NCBI GenBank assembly: GCA_031216915.1
Contig: CM062289.1
Span: 60,382,241-60,446,240, forward strand
Length of the DNA: 64,000 bases
Direction of reading: 5' to 3'
Origin: Pictodentalium vernedei
Lineage: Eukaryota > Mollusca > Scaphopoda > Dentaliida > Dentaliidae
The position numbers and the translations under genes are program-made. Numbering within the stretch: position 1 is the stretch's first letter; each line of letters opens with the position of its first letter. Under the pieces are notes generated by a model, which worked only from the letters and a program-made list of their open reading frames with translations, ran no database searches and was not told the DNA's origin. This document shows, one piece after another, positions 1 to 11,200 of the stretch.

Positions 1-391
1 TGACTTTTATCCTGTAACTATATTCATGTTAGTTGACCACCCTCCCCGTCCCCGATTACTAAAGCGAACCCGTCAAAGAATACTGACCAGATCGTGACTG
101 ATGGACCGAGAATATTACTGCGTTTGTGATTTCCAGCATTTAACACGTGGTTTGACGTATCTCCGACCATTAAACTCATACATTAAAAGTGGTAAATCTC
201 GATCTATCAATAAAATTCCGGAAGTAGAACCTTGTGTATTTTTGTGCGATTAATGAAATAAAACACCTCCATCGACATCATTCAATGATCTTTAAACCAT
301 TGTTTCAACAGAATAATATAACCCAATGCTTCAAAATCTCTACGTCTTTGGAGATTATATTTTGGGAGTTTCAGGCAACAACTCATCGTTA
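1..391. other. No gene seen; AT-rich non-coding DNA
   Basis: No ORF, splice-bounded exon or repeat family could be recognised. It lies upstream of the first visible transporter exon, so it is probably part of the preceding intron. Confidence 0.5.
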
Positions 392-595
392 TTAACTCCT
401 TGAACTCTACTGGTATCTTCCATGCCAGTTCAATTGCAGCAACTAGAAGAGTCCATATTCATTATTTGGGGTAGATATATCAACATTTATTGATTGGTCT
501 TCCCCAAACATTTACTGAACAACCATCCTATATAAAGACGTTATGACGTATCATGTTCCAGGCCAGAAAACGACCGCTAGGGTTCAAAGCGTTAA
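392..595. mobile_element. Palindromic MITE, family Pal-A (copy 1)
   Basis: Bounded by TTAA on both sides (392-395 and 592-595), with inner ends reading as inverted copies of TTGAAC/GTTCAA. It shares its interior with the copies at 22228, 23568 and 44715: the ATTGATTGGTCT stem, a 'gagtccatattcat' stretch and 'catgttccaggcc'. TTAA flanks fit the piggyBac superfamily, which inserts at TTAA. No transposase is present. This copy has lost perfect pairing in its central stem. Confidence 0.7.
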
Positions 596-935
596 TAACG
601 TAACTGGGGACATCACGGGAAGCGCCGTTTGTTTCTCGGCTCAGTTCGGTAAGTATTATTGAATTTTTTATCAAGTGATATACAACACTTATTTTTTAGA
701 TGTGATTTCCTTTTTCAGAATAGTTCATTATCAAACTCGGATTTGACTTCTAACTTGCCTGACATGACCCCGATCTCAGGCGATATGAACCAAGCATGAG
801 TTGTCCCTTTGACGCGTTATTTGGCGCAACCAATTTGTTTACATCGAAACTGTTAACAGTTATTCATCTAACGCGATCAGACATTAGGAAGTAAAAATTT
901 CCAAGTATAAATCCTATAAAGGGAAGTAGATAAAT
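596..935. other. No gene seen
   Basis: A donor-like GGTAAGT occurs near 629, but no coding sequence precedes it, so no exon is called. Otherwise featureless. Confidence 0.4.
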
Positions 936-1107
936 ATTCTTTTCTTAAGTCACTCTGTTTTAACCACAAATTTTCTGATTCGTATAACTGTTTTAATAAG
1001 AACAGTATGGATTTAGCTTAGTGAGCTACCGTTGATTGTAATCCACTTGATAAAGGCCAAGTGGCCGAAAATTTGTGGTTAAAAAATAGTGTCTTAAGAA
1101 AAGAACA
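936..1107. repeat. Short inverted-repeat element (MITE-like)
   Basis: The left arm (from about 937, 'TTCTTTTCTTAAG' onward, including AACCACAAATTTTC) and the right arm ending at 1107 are inverted copies of about 40 bp with a few mismatches, around an unpaired middle of about 90 bp. No other copy was found in the window and no target duplication is clear. Confidence 0.55.
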
Positions 1108-1799
1108 TTAGGAAATAGACTGAAGCCGAGTTGTGACAATACGTAAGGATTAGGTGGATGAAGAGGAGAAAGAAAAGAATTGTAAGAAAAATAAACCGCA
1201 AACTAAGATTCAGAATCAAACGCGAAGATTCGCCGAAGTGGAAGAAGAGGTAATTCAACAATGGAAACGTCTGGGACGCAGGGTGAAAAATAAATCGTCA
1301 TTGGGAAAGTCATAGAGGACTGTAACCGAATTTGTCAAACAAAAGAGGTCTTTGGGTGGGTTAGATGCTAGATTGTGAGGACTACCTGGATGGCATCGTT
1401 GGAGGGTGGTGGGGGTGGTGGTCACTGCCGTTTAAACTGAGGTTACCGTCGCTGGAGCTCAGGGGAAATTTTTAGGTAAAACGGTAAAAGCGAGTGGCAA
1501 ATGTTCATTTTGACAGAATAAGATTCACTGGGAATTCCATAGAGTAGTGGGGTGGAAGAATGAAGAAGGTGGTTATTGGATGACATAACGGAGAGGTTTA
1601 GTATGTGATTTCCGGAGAAACTGAAAAGAATGCGGTACGATATATCATCAACAAGTTAGTTTTCATGTGTTGAGAGGAGAGAAGGGCCGAGGGGATAGGG
1701 CGGCATTTAAAAAACGCTGGTGTAATCAGGCCTTCTCATATGCGAACCACCATTCAATGGCCGTTCGAAGTGCTAGTGTTATTGCTGGCGGTTGAGGGT
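1108..1799. other. No gene seen; purine-rich DNA
   Basis: Rich in A and G, including a GGTGGTGGGGGTGG stretch near 1410. No convincing exon or repeat family. Confidence 0.4.
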
Positions 1800-1930
1800 A
1801 AGTTTATCGTCGCTGTACAGTACTCCCTCGCAAACAGCGCCACACCACTCCATGTGGTTAATCGGGTTGCAGTGTCTTGCCAAAGGACGCAAAAAAGTCG
1901 TCACTGGTCAGGGTCGGGCGATCGGCCCTC
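1800..1930 (-). repeat. Degenerate SINE relic
   Basis: Contains a diverged match to the SINE core found at 15837, 22878, 24336 and 26669: a 'gctgtacagtac' segment followed by 'cagtgtcttgcc' and 'ggacgcaa'. No tRNA-like head or A/T tail remains. Orientation follows the other minus-strand copies. Confidence 0.4.
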
Positions 1931-2210
1931 TATACAACTGGCACCAACAGAGTTAAACATTCGCCAAACACGACAAAGGGGGGACACTTGCGAAAACGTT
2001 TCTTGACTGACTTCGTTTCCTCCAAAGCTTTGTTTTTATTACCTTCCAAAGACAAACACTTCAGAGAAATCTAGTACTAAAGGGCAGTTTCTGGGAATAG
2101 CCTTTATAGCAATTTGGGAATTGTATCTGATAACAGGTTAATGGCAATTCAATTCTTAAAATGATACATGCATTTCAGTAACCTTAGACAATATTGTTGT
2201 TTCTTTACAG

Positions 2211-2632
2211 TTTGATTTAGTGTGTGATAGACAACAGCTGGCCTCCCTGATTGTTACCATTCAATTTATTGGCACTGTCGTATTTTCGCCACTCAGTGGT
2301 CACTTAGCAGATTTTATTGGACGGAAGAAGACACTGGTTTTCTTCTTACTTGTTCAGTTCGTATTTTGTGCAACTTCCGTATTTTGCAATAACTGGGAGG
2401 CATTTGCGTTTATGAGATTTATAATAGGCGGTGCAGTTGCCGGTCTCAATATCGTTGACACATCTCTACCGGTTGAATTTACTGGACGGCAATGGCGTTC
2501 CTACGTTTCTGGTTTCCCTTCATGGGGACTGGGTGCTGTGTTTTTCGCACCTGCGGCCTATTTACTGAATGATTGGAAGTATCTCAGTATTGCTGCTGCG
2601 GGGATTACATTACCGTTCCTATTTGGAAGTTT
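2211..2632 (+). CDS. SLC22-like MFS transporter, internal exon (TM2-TM5 region)
   Basis: This is the first visible exon of an organic ion transporter-like gene of the major facilitator superfamily; such proteins carry small organic cations, anions or zwitterions across the plasma membrane. A pyrimidine tract and AG (2201-2210) precede the reading frame, which opens with FDLVCDRQQL, the typical SLC22 sequence before TM2. The MFS loop 2-3 signature follows (GHLADFIGRKK, about residues 32-42), then several hydrophobic segments and a GRQWR motif. The exon closes at a strong GTAAGT donor (2633). The frame starts in phase 0 and ends two bases into a codon, matching the exon at 48147. The upstream exon with the large extracellular loop is not in this window. 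Family assignment is firm; substrate and subfamily cannot be told. Confidence 0.93.
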
Positions 2633-3170
2633 GTAAGTATTGTTTTTATTTACCACATTTTAGCGGAGGGTATTTTATTTTTCTAAACCTCAGCGTTCAA
2701 GTAAAAGGTTTTGCTTCTGGGTAGGATCCTAGATTTTCGTAAATAGTTGGTATTTACAGACTACTTGGCCTTGATATACCAATTGATAAGATTCGGCCAA
2801 ATGAAGCCTCAACTGAGAAACATTTCTTGCGTTGTTTTAATGAAAATGAATGTTTATGGTGCTTTTAGATTCAGCCGTGTCGAATATTTCATTTGATCGG
2901 AAAAGTAAACGGTAGGCTGGCTGTTCCGACCTATTGAAATATTCATGTTGAGTGAATTTTAACAATAGCGATGGACTACTTAAGAGATGGACTGGCTCCA
3001 TGCCATAACAACGTAGAATTATTTTGATATTTAGACTGCTGACCTGAGAGTGTCGGGTGGGATAACAGTAACCAAACAGAGGGGTATATGAGCAGTCGTT
3101 TTAAGTCAAGTGTCGGTCGTGTTTTCCTGAACAAATGTTTATTAAATACACGTGAATAACACAGTACAAT
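2633..3170. other. No gene seen (intron)
   Basis: AT-rich intronic DNA. The part after about 2960 may belong to the left flank of the Pal-E element, since weak similarity to the second Pal-E copy continues outward, but the edge cannot be fixed. Confidence 0.4.
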
Positions 3171-3370
3171 CGCCGCGGACTGGTCGAAATCCACGCGTGG
3201 TTATAATAATCATCAACCGCAAAATTTTAATTAATGAAGCAGCGTGTGGTACCCGGTGCTTCATTAATTAAATTTTTGATAATTATTTCTGTAATTAGTG
3301 TCTGGAATGTAATATTATCGCGTCCATGGAAATATCGCCCACGTGTGGAAAGTGACGAGGCAACGACTAT
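3171..3370. mobile_element. Palindromic MITE, family Pal-E (copy 1)
   Basis: Central inverted repeat TTAATTAATGAAGCA...TGCTTCATTAATTAA (about 3227-3271). The flanking parts match copy 2 at 6327-6568, including GGACTGGTCG followed by ATCCACG, and 'gtgtctggaatgtaatattat'. The outer boundaries are not certain and no target duplication is seen. Confidence 0.6.
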
Positions 3371-3562
3371 CGTGCTGTACGTTCGTGAAGTAATTATGAT
3401 GAAATTCACATAATTAGTTTAAAGGATGGGCAATAATAAGAATATTTCCAAAGTTATAAATGAAAGCTGCATCCCAAGTTCCAACGACCATTATTTGTAT
3501 ACAGTTAAATGGGTGGAGATATCGACCGGATCACTATCAATATTTTTTATAGGACTCCAAGT

Positions 3563-4302
3563 TTAAATATATACCCAACGAATCAGCTGTATTCGCCCAC
3601 GTCGTTTACGAATTGTGCACTTGAATGAAAAAGGATTTAAAAATACTTGCAAATGTGACCTCTTCATTGGATCGACCGCGTAGAGCTTGTTCCAATGTAC
3701 CCAACGAATCAGCTGTATTCGCCCACGTCGTTTACGAATTATGCAGTTGAATGAAAATGAATTTAAAAATACTTGCAAATGTGACCTCCTCATTGGATCG
3801 ACCGCGTAGAGCTTGTTCCAATGTACCCAACGAATCAGCTGTATTCCCCCACGTCGTTTACGATTTGTGCAGTTGAATGAAAAAGGATTTAAAAATACTT
3901 GCAAATGTGACCTCCTCATTGCATCGACCGTGTAGAGCTTGTTCCAGTGTACCCAACGAATCAGCTGTATTCGCCCACGTCGTTTACGAATTGTTCAGTT
4001 GAATGAAAAAAGATTTAAAAATACTTGCAAATGTGACCTCCTCATTGGATCGACCGCGTAGAGCTTGTTCCAATGTACCCAACGAATCAGCTGTATTCGC
4101 TCACGTCGTTTACGAATTGTGTAGTTGAATGGAAAAGGATTTAAAAATATCTGCAAAACCATCAAATTTGACCTCCTCATTGGATCGACCGCGTACAGCT
4201 TGTTCCAACGTAAGGACACATAATATGGTTTTGTTGACAATTTGAAAGATAAATGATTAAAATAACAACTTTTGGTAGCATGTGCCTTGGGTGGAGGGTT
4301 AA
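3563..4302. mobile_element. TTAA MITE (Pal-B variant) with five tandem 126-bp arm units
   Basis: Units begin with ACCCAACGAATCAGC at 3573, 3699, 3825, 3951 and 4077, a constant 126-bp period. Each unit resembles the left arm of the intact MITE at 53338-53577 (ACCCAACGAATC, then a 'ccgcccgcgt'-like stretch, then 'tgtgacccctcgttgga'). After the last unit the sequence continues with the opposite arm (ATATGGTTTTGTTGA at about 4212, ending GGGTTAA). TTAA bounds both sides (3563-3566 and 4299-4302). The locus therefore looks like one MITE whose left arm was amplified head to tail. Because 126 is a multiple of 3, minus-strand ORFs of 106-118 codons stay open across the units; I regard these as chance. 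Confidence 0.8.
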
Positions 4303-4349
4303 ATATGGCATGCATATCAGATGGAGGGCCGACTTTTCGGAATTACTCT

Positions 4350-5139
4350 TAGGGCCCGTCGAACGTTCGAAATTCGAATCCGTTTTGAATCAACCCACTG
4401 ATTCTATTCGATTCGAAACGATCTCGATCATTCGAGAAAAAAAAAACAATCCCGAATTTTAATTTCATACATGTTTCTTCGCGACTTGCTGAAGATGACA
4501 GCTCATCTTGAATTTGTTCTGATGAAAGAGATTAGCCGTATCTAGTCTAACAAAAAATGTAGTCGAAAAATTCCTGGAAATCTTTTTTGAAGCCACAGCG
4601 GAGATTGCGCTGAGTATAGTTTGCACAGTATACCACCTCAATGCGCCATCTGCAATGCATGGCCTTTTTTCGCCCACCCTGGTGATACCTGGTCACTTCT
4701 TGTTTGAATCTAGTCCAGTTGCTAAGTTAACTGCTGGGCGAATTGTCAACACTAGAATATTAAGAACAGAAAATGCCCAAGCTTGCTTTGGTACCAACGT
4801 GATATATTCAGAGCGATAGCTTCTAGTAATTTGAATGTCGATACCCAGAACCTCGCCCCGTACGGTTCTAATAGTAATAAATGTACGTTGCAAATGGGGT
4901 CCATGCATTAGTTCATTCCAGAATTGCTTCACGGAATAACCCTTTCAGAAACACGTACTTATATTTGCTGTTCGATTATACGATATTGTCTAAGTACGCA
5001 TATTGATACTTGGTTCACATGGGAGATAGGCAGCCATAGTATCGCAAAATTGAGAAGTGGATTTGAGTCGGGTTCGAACTTCCAGCCTGATTCGACTCTG
5101 GACTTGATTTGAGCAAAATATCGCAATTCGCCGGCCCTA
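4350..5139. mobile_element. Possible hAT-like non-autonomous element
   Basis: Starts with TAGGGCCCGTCGAAC and ends with the near-inverse GCAATTCGCCGGCCCTA. Just inside the left end are repeated 'attcgaat'/'gattcgaa' motifs, as in the element at 46413-47001. No matching 8-bp target duplication was found, so this call is weaker than that one. Two minus-strand ORFs of 70 and 79 codons inside have no recognisable similarity. Confidence 0.4.
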
Positions 5140-5331
5140 GTTTAGATCTGACGACTTATATGGAGCGCCGAACTCAAATCAAACATTTGATCAAAGAACA
5201 TTTTTACATATTAGGCCACCAACAAACTGTGTAACGAATATATCTTACCGACTGCTGCATCGATGCACAGAACTAATAACAACAGCGATCAAAATTAAAT
5301 GAGAAAATTCTCACAATGTGTTCACGTGTCT

Positions 5332-5394
5332 TTGCCTTGTTACAATTTATGGGGGAATGCCTACAGCACTCTCCCATAAATTGTAACAAGGCAA
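5332..5394. repeat. Hairpin with 22-bp perfect arms
   Basis: TTGCCTTGTTACAATTTATGGG (5332-5353) is exactly inverted at 5373-5394 across a 19-bp loop. It is probably the core of a small MITE whose outer ends are not recognisable. Confidence 0.65.
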
Positions 5395-5900
5395 ATTCAT
5401 ACATACCAAACAGTTTCATTTCGAAGGTAACATGACACACATCCACATAATATGAAACCTTTTAAGATGCCTAACCTGCACTTCAGACCAAATAGAGCTT
5501 CCAACGCACAATCTTTCAACCTGAAGCGTTCATCGGCTGACGCCATTTTGAATAATCAATGAACAAAGGGGAGATTACCCATAGCTGTCAGCGTATATTG
5601 ATGTTGACAGGCAGTATATGGTTTTATATGCAGTCTGCATGTAACGTCTTTGAACCAATGAAATTCCCAGATACTTGTAGGAGGTAAGATTTTTGATGAT
5701 ATATTTTCACATTTCTCATATAATCCTTGTCAAATAGATCAGTGAGGAAATATCGTCCACAACACGTCTGATAAAGTGTGACGTCAGAAGTCAAGATCGA
5801 CGTCATAATATTGTGAGTGAATCAGTATCTGAAGTAGAATTGAATTTATTTTCTGTTATTTTTTATCAACTGTTTACCTGATATGTGTAGCAAAAAAGAT
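5395..5900. other. No gene seen (intron)
   Basis: Non-coding AT-rich DNA with no repeat family recognised. Confidence 0.4.
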
Positions 5901-6164
5901 TTAACCCTTTACCTAACATGAAAACCAGACGACAGTTGCAAAAACAATTCTTAAATAACTATTTTTTTTAATGTTTTGTCTCAAAAACATACGTTATGAC
6001 CCTCGTTGGAATGAGCTCGACGAGCTGGTACCAAAGCTGGTACCAAAGAGGGGTCATAACCAATGTTTTTGAGACAAAAAATTAAAAAAAATAATTAAAA
6101 TTAATTGGCGATTTTTGAGAATAGCGCTGGCCAATTTTGGCCGTTACGTTGGGTAAAGTGTTAA
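5901..6164. mobile_element. Palindromic TTAA MITE, family Pal-B (copy 1)
   Basis: Bounded by TTAA with inner ends CCCTTTACC and GGGTAAAG. One terminal region reads 'cctaacatgaaaa-cagacgac' and the other 'ggccgttacgttggg', so the outer parts differ while the centre is a long palindrome around GAGCTCGACGAGCTGG. This copy carries several mismatches and a small duplication ('ctggtaccaaag') in the core. TTAA plus CCC/GGG ends fit piggyBac-type non-autonomous elements. Confidence 0.8.
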
Positions 6165-6326
6165 CACGCCAAAGCGGCCAAACCCACATTCAAACACCGA
6201 TAGAGTGACCACTAATTCATTTCTCTTTTTTAATAATTTAATTCAGAGTGTTCCATATATTATGATGCCCAAATCTGCCTCATTTATATCACCGCAGTCA
6301 TATCAACGTATGTGTTGGCACACATA

Positions 6327-6568
6327 CAGTCGCTGTGGACTGGTCGTAATCCACGAGTGGGCAGTGTTGTCCACGCATGAGTTCACCAGGTAATAAACAA
6401 CATCATGAGGGAAATGTTAACTAATGAAGCACCGGGTTGTACCTGGTGCTTCATTAATTAAATTTGTGATGATTATTTCTATAACTAGTGTTTGGAATCT
6501 AATATTATTGCGCCGGTGGAAATATTGCCCACCCGGCGATTGTGACCAGTCCACGGCCTTATTGTTGG
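6327..6568. mobile_element. Palindromic MITE, family Pal-E (copy 2)
   Basis: Shares with copy 1 the AATGAAGCACC / GGTGCTTCATT palindrome (6422-6458) and the flanking 'tgtggactggtcgtaatccac'-type terminal region. Its own ends form inverted copies (GTGGACTGGTC at about 6333 and GACCAGTCCAC at about 6543-6553). Confidence 0.6.
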
Positions 6569-8280
6569 GTAATACATGAATACTGAAGAGATAAACCAAT
6601 GTGAATACCAGCTAGCAGCCCACCTACAGCAATTGCAGTGTAATTGCACCGTTGGACACTCCCATAATTGTTCATTTGACAAACAGTCAGGGCAGAGAAA
6701 ACCATTCATAAGATAGGAAAATTATTCCTCGAGTTATGAAAAAACTTACCTCGACCAATCGTATGGGCGCAAATCGGATATCATTAAAGAAAATTAAAAA
6801 TTATACAGTACAACTGCAAAGACAGGGCACATGAACACACGAACCTTTCTATTTAGCAAGGGGGATAAAGAGTGCGCTGAGACTCTGATTTCGCCTAAAA
6901 ATAAAGCTTCACAATAGATGCAGAATATCAGCATGTACTGTTTTTTTCCAGTGGCGACAGTACAAATCTTTACCCCTCTCCTGACCTCATCGAGCTGATC
7001 TTAGCAAAAGCAACCCTATATCCATTTAGTTTATCACCTCTCGAAAAAATATATTGAAAAAATTTAGGTCGCCAACGTCGTGACTTTTGCCTTTAAATTT
7101 GGTGATTCCTATACCCCCATCCAGTTTCGCACTGGATACAATAGACATACTTTTACCTACCCCCCACCCATTTTAAATCTTCTCCCTCACTTTTCAGAAG
7201 ACAGTCGTCAACAATATTTAATAATTTTCTCAAAACATGCACTTCAACATTTTATCACACTTACAACCTCAGTTCATTTTCCACCAATTGGATAAATCGG
7301 GGCCAAACAAGTAAGGGTATCCTTAGATAAGTATCTTATAAAAAGTATCATCGAACGGTATCCTCAAATAATAGAATACCGGGTCATTGGTATCCTCAAA
7401 TACCGAAATTAGGCTAAGAGTCGAATGAGCGAGTCACTCGTTCGAGTAAATACTCTATGGCTTATTTGTTCGACGGGATTTCAGTCGTTCGAGCAATGAC
7501 TTATCAGTACGTAATCGATAGATTATTGTCTTTAGGAATGATATATACGTTTTTGTTATACACAAGAGAGATATAACTCTGCATACAGGTTATGGGAAAT
7601 CAAGCACTGGTGATTGTAAGACTTGGACGAGGGAACCGGAGGTAATTGGGATGAGACTGTTAGCGTTAGAGTAGTATCTGTAATAGGCATAATAATAGGG
7701 ATTCTAGGAAAAAGTACTCTAGTTCAATCGAACTTACCCCAGGGGCCACATTGGAACTACAGCACTACGTGCTACTACTACAACCCTTGGTATGGTGGTC
7801 CTAAAAAGAATTCTGGGGGAAAACCCTAGTAAAAAAACCTTTTTGGGTGATTTGGGCGGATTGTCGTGTTTCGTTGGGTAATTCTACGAATCGGGAAATT
7901 ACTCTTGTTCAAGAAACATGCCCTCCGAACATACCCCTGTCCTATTGTAAGCCTCTGGGTAACATAGCAACCATACCCTACTATACAAACCAAGATGGCG
8001 GTCTCCAGTATACAAAAAAAACGACGGAAAGAGGTATCACACTAACAACATGCGATGCGATGGGCATGTCACTAACACCACGTATCTCTGCGGGGATGAC
8101 GTCACAAGATGGGATGGTTACCATGACAACACAGCATAGCACCACTTGGTCACGTGTCCTGCCAATATGACCTGAAACATACGAGACATACTACTAGCGT
8201 TCTACATGAGTAAACCGTCCTGTTATTTATAGTCCTTTGCGCTGAGATTATGATCACGTATAACAATAACGTTACGTATG
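6569..8280. other. No gene established; ORF-bearing stretch before the minisatellite
   Basis: From about 7623 to 8170 two plus-strand ORFs (68 and 107 codons) have a somewhat coding-like composition with many Cys, Tyr, Asn and Thr, but no start context, splice pattern or family match. They end before the minisatellite and are separated from it by stops. The part around 7300-7400 has small repeats of 'ggtatcctcaaata'. Nothing firm can be called. Confidence 0.3.
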
Positions 8281-11200
8281 CTCGAAACAAACAAGAGTAA
8301 ACATGACACCATTTACAACCATACATATAGTGAAAGAGAAGAAATGAGAACTAAGTTAGAGCGATCAAACACAAACCATACACATAGTGAAAGAGAAGAA
8401 AAGAGAACTAAGTTAGTTCCATCAAACACAAAACATACAGATAGTGAAAGAGAATAAAAATAGAACTAATTTAGTACCATCTAACACAAACCATACATAG
8501 AGTGAAAGAGAAGAAAGGAGAACTAAGTTAGTGCCATCTAACACAAAACATACAGATAGGAAAGAAGAAAAGAGAACTAAGTTAGTACCATCTAACACAA
8601 ACCATACAGATAGAGAACGAGAAGAAAAGAGAGCTAAGTTAGTGCCAGCTAACGCAAACCATACAGATAGGGAAGGAGAAGAAAGGGGAACTAAGTTAGT
8701 GCTATCTAACACCAGCCAGACAGATAGTGAAAGAGAAGAAAAGAGAAGTAAGTTAGTGCCATCTAACACATACCATACAGATATGGAAAGAGACGAAAGG
8801 AGAACTAAGTTAGTGTCATCTAACACAAGCCATACAGATAGTGAAAGAGAAGAAAGGGGAGCTAACTTAGTCTCATCTAATACCAGCCACACAGATAGTG
8901 AAAGAGAAGAAAAGAGAAGTACGTTCGTGCCATCTAACACAAACCATACAAAAAGTGAAAGAGAAGAAAAGAGACCTAAGTTAGTGCCATCTAACACAAA
9001 CCATACAGATAGAGAAAAGAAGGAATGAGAACTAAGTTAGTACCATCTAGCACAAACCATACCTATAGTGCAAGAGAAGAAAAGAGACCTAAGTTAGTGT
9101 CATCTAGCACAAACCATACAGATAGAGAAAAGGAAGGAATGAGAACTAAGTTAGTACCATCTAACACAAACCATACAAATAGTGAAAGAGAAGAAAGGAG
9201 AACTAAGATAGACCCATCTAACACATACCACGCAGAGGGTGGAAGAGAAGAAAAGAGAACTAAGTTAGACCCATCTAACACAAATCATACAGATAGTGAA
9301 AGAGAAGAAAAGGGAACTAAGTTAGTGCCATCTAACACAAAACATACAGATAGGGAAGGAGAAAAGAGAACTAAATTAGTGCCATCTAACACAAATCATA
9401 CAGATAGGGAAGGAGAAAAGGGAACTAAGTTAGTGCCATCTAAAACAAATCATACAGATTGTGAAAGAGAAGAAAAGGGAACTAAGTTAGTGCCATCTAA
9501 CACAAAACATACAGGCAGGGAAGGAGAAAAGAGAACTAAATTAGTGCCATCTAACACAAATCATACAGACAGTGAAAGAGAAGAAAAGAGAACTAAGTTA
9601 GTACAATCTAACAAAAAAACATTCAGATAGGGAAGAAGAAAAGAGAATTAAGTTAGTGCCATCTAACACCAGCCACACAGATAGTGAAAGAGAAGAAAGG
9701 AGAACTAAGTTAGCGCCATCTAGCACAGATCATACAGATAGAGATATAGAAGAAAGAGAAAAAAGGAGAACTATGTTAGTACAATCTAACACAAACCATA
9801 GAGATAGTGAAAGTAAAGAAGAGAGAACTAAATTAGACCCATCTAACATAAACCATAGGAATAGTGAAAGAGAAGAAAATAGAACTAAGTTAGTGCCATC
9901 TAACATAAACCATAGGAATAGTGAAAGGGAAGAAAATAGAACTAAGTTAGTGCCATCTAACACAGGCCATAAAGATAATGTATGAGAAGAAAAAAGAACT
10001 AAGCTAGTGCCATCTAACACAGACCATACAGATAGTGAAAGAGAAGAAAGGAGAATTGAATTAGACCTATCTAACACAAATCATACAGATAGTGAAAGAG
10101 AAGAAAAGGGAACTAAGTTAGTGCCATCTAACACAAAACATACAGATAGGGAAGGAGAAAAGAGAACTAAATTAGTGCCATCTAACACAAATCATACAGA
10201 TAGGGAAGGAGAAAAGGGAACTAAGTTAGTGCCATCTAAAACAAATCATACAGATTGTGAAAGAGAAGAAAAGGGAACTAAGTTAGTGCCATCTAACACA
10301 AAACATACAGATAGGGAAGGAGAAAAGAGAACTAAATTAGTGCCATCTAACACAAATCATACAGATAGGGAAGGAGAAAAGGGAACTAAGTTAGTGCCAT
10401 CTAAAACAAATCATACAGATTGTGAAAGAGAAGAAAAGGGAACAAAGTTAGTGCCATCTAACACAAAACATACAGACAGGGAAGGAGAAAAGAGAACTAA
10501 GTTAGTGCCATCTAACGCAAATCATACAGATAGGGAAGGAGAAAAGGGAACTAAGTTAGTGCCATCTAAAACAAATCATACAGATAGTGAAAGAGAAGAA
10601 AAGGGAACAAAGTTAGTGCCATCTAACACAAAACATACAGACAGGGAAGGAGAAAAGAGAACTAAATTAGTGCCATCTAACGCAAATCATACAGATAGGG
10701 AAGGAGAAAAGGGAACTAAGTTAGTGCCATCTAAAACAAATCATACAGATAGTGAAAGAGAAGAAAAGGGAACTAAGTTAGTGCCATCTAACACAAAACA
10801 TACAGATAGGGAAGGAGAAAAGAGAACTAAATTAGTACCATCTAACACAAATCATACAGACAGGGAAGGAGAAAAGGGAACTAAGTTAGTGCCATCTAAA
10901 ACAAATCATACAGATTGTGAAAGAGAAGAAAAGAGAACTAAGTTAGTGCCCTCTAACACAAAACATACAGGCAGGGAAGGAGAAAAGAGAACTAAATTAG
11001 TGCCATCTAACACAAATCATACAGATAGGGAAGGAGAAAAGGGAACTAAGTTAGTGCCATCTAAAACAAATCATACAGATAGTGAAAGAGAAGAAAAGAG
11101 AACTAAGTTAGTGCCATCTAACATAGACCATAGAGATAGTAAAAGAGAAGAAAGGAGAACTAAGTTAGTGCCATGTAACACAGACGACCATACAGATAGC

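Noticed and set aside
596-640. Splice donor-like GGTAAGT after a possible upstream exon
   Set aside because: No coding frame or SLC22 motif precedes it, and the first visible exon needs a phase-0 partner with the extracellular-loop sequence.
3563-4315. Minus-strand ORFs of 118 and 106 codons with a 42-residue repeat
   Set aside because: They arise from the 126-bp array derived from a non-coding MITE arm; the unit length is a multiple of 3 by chance.
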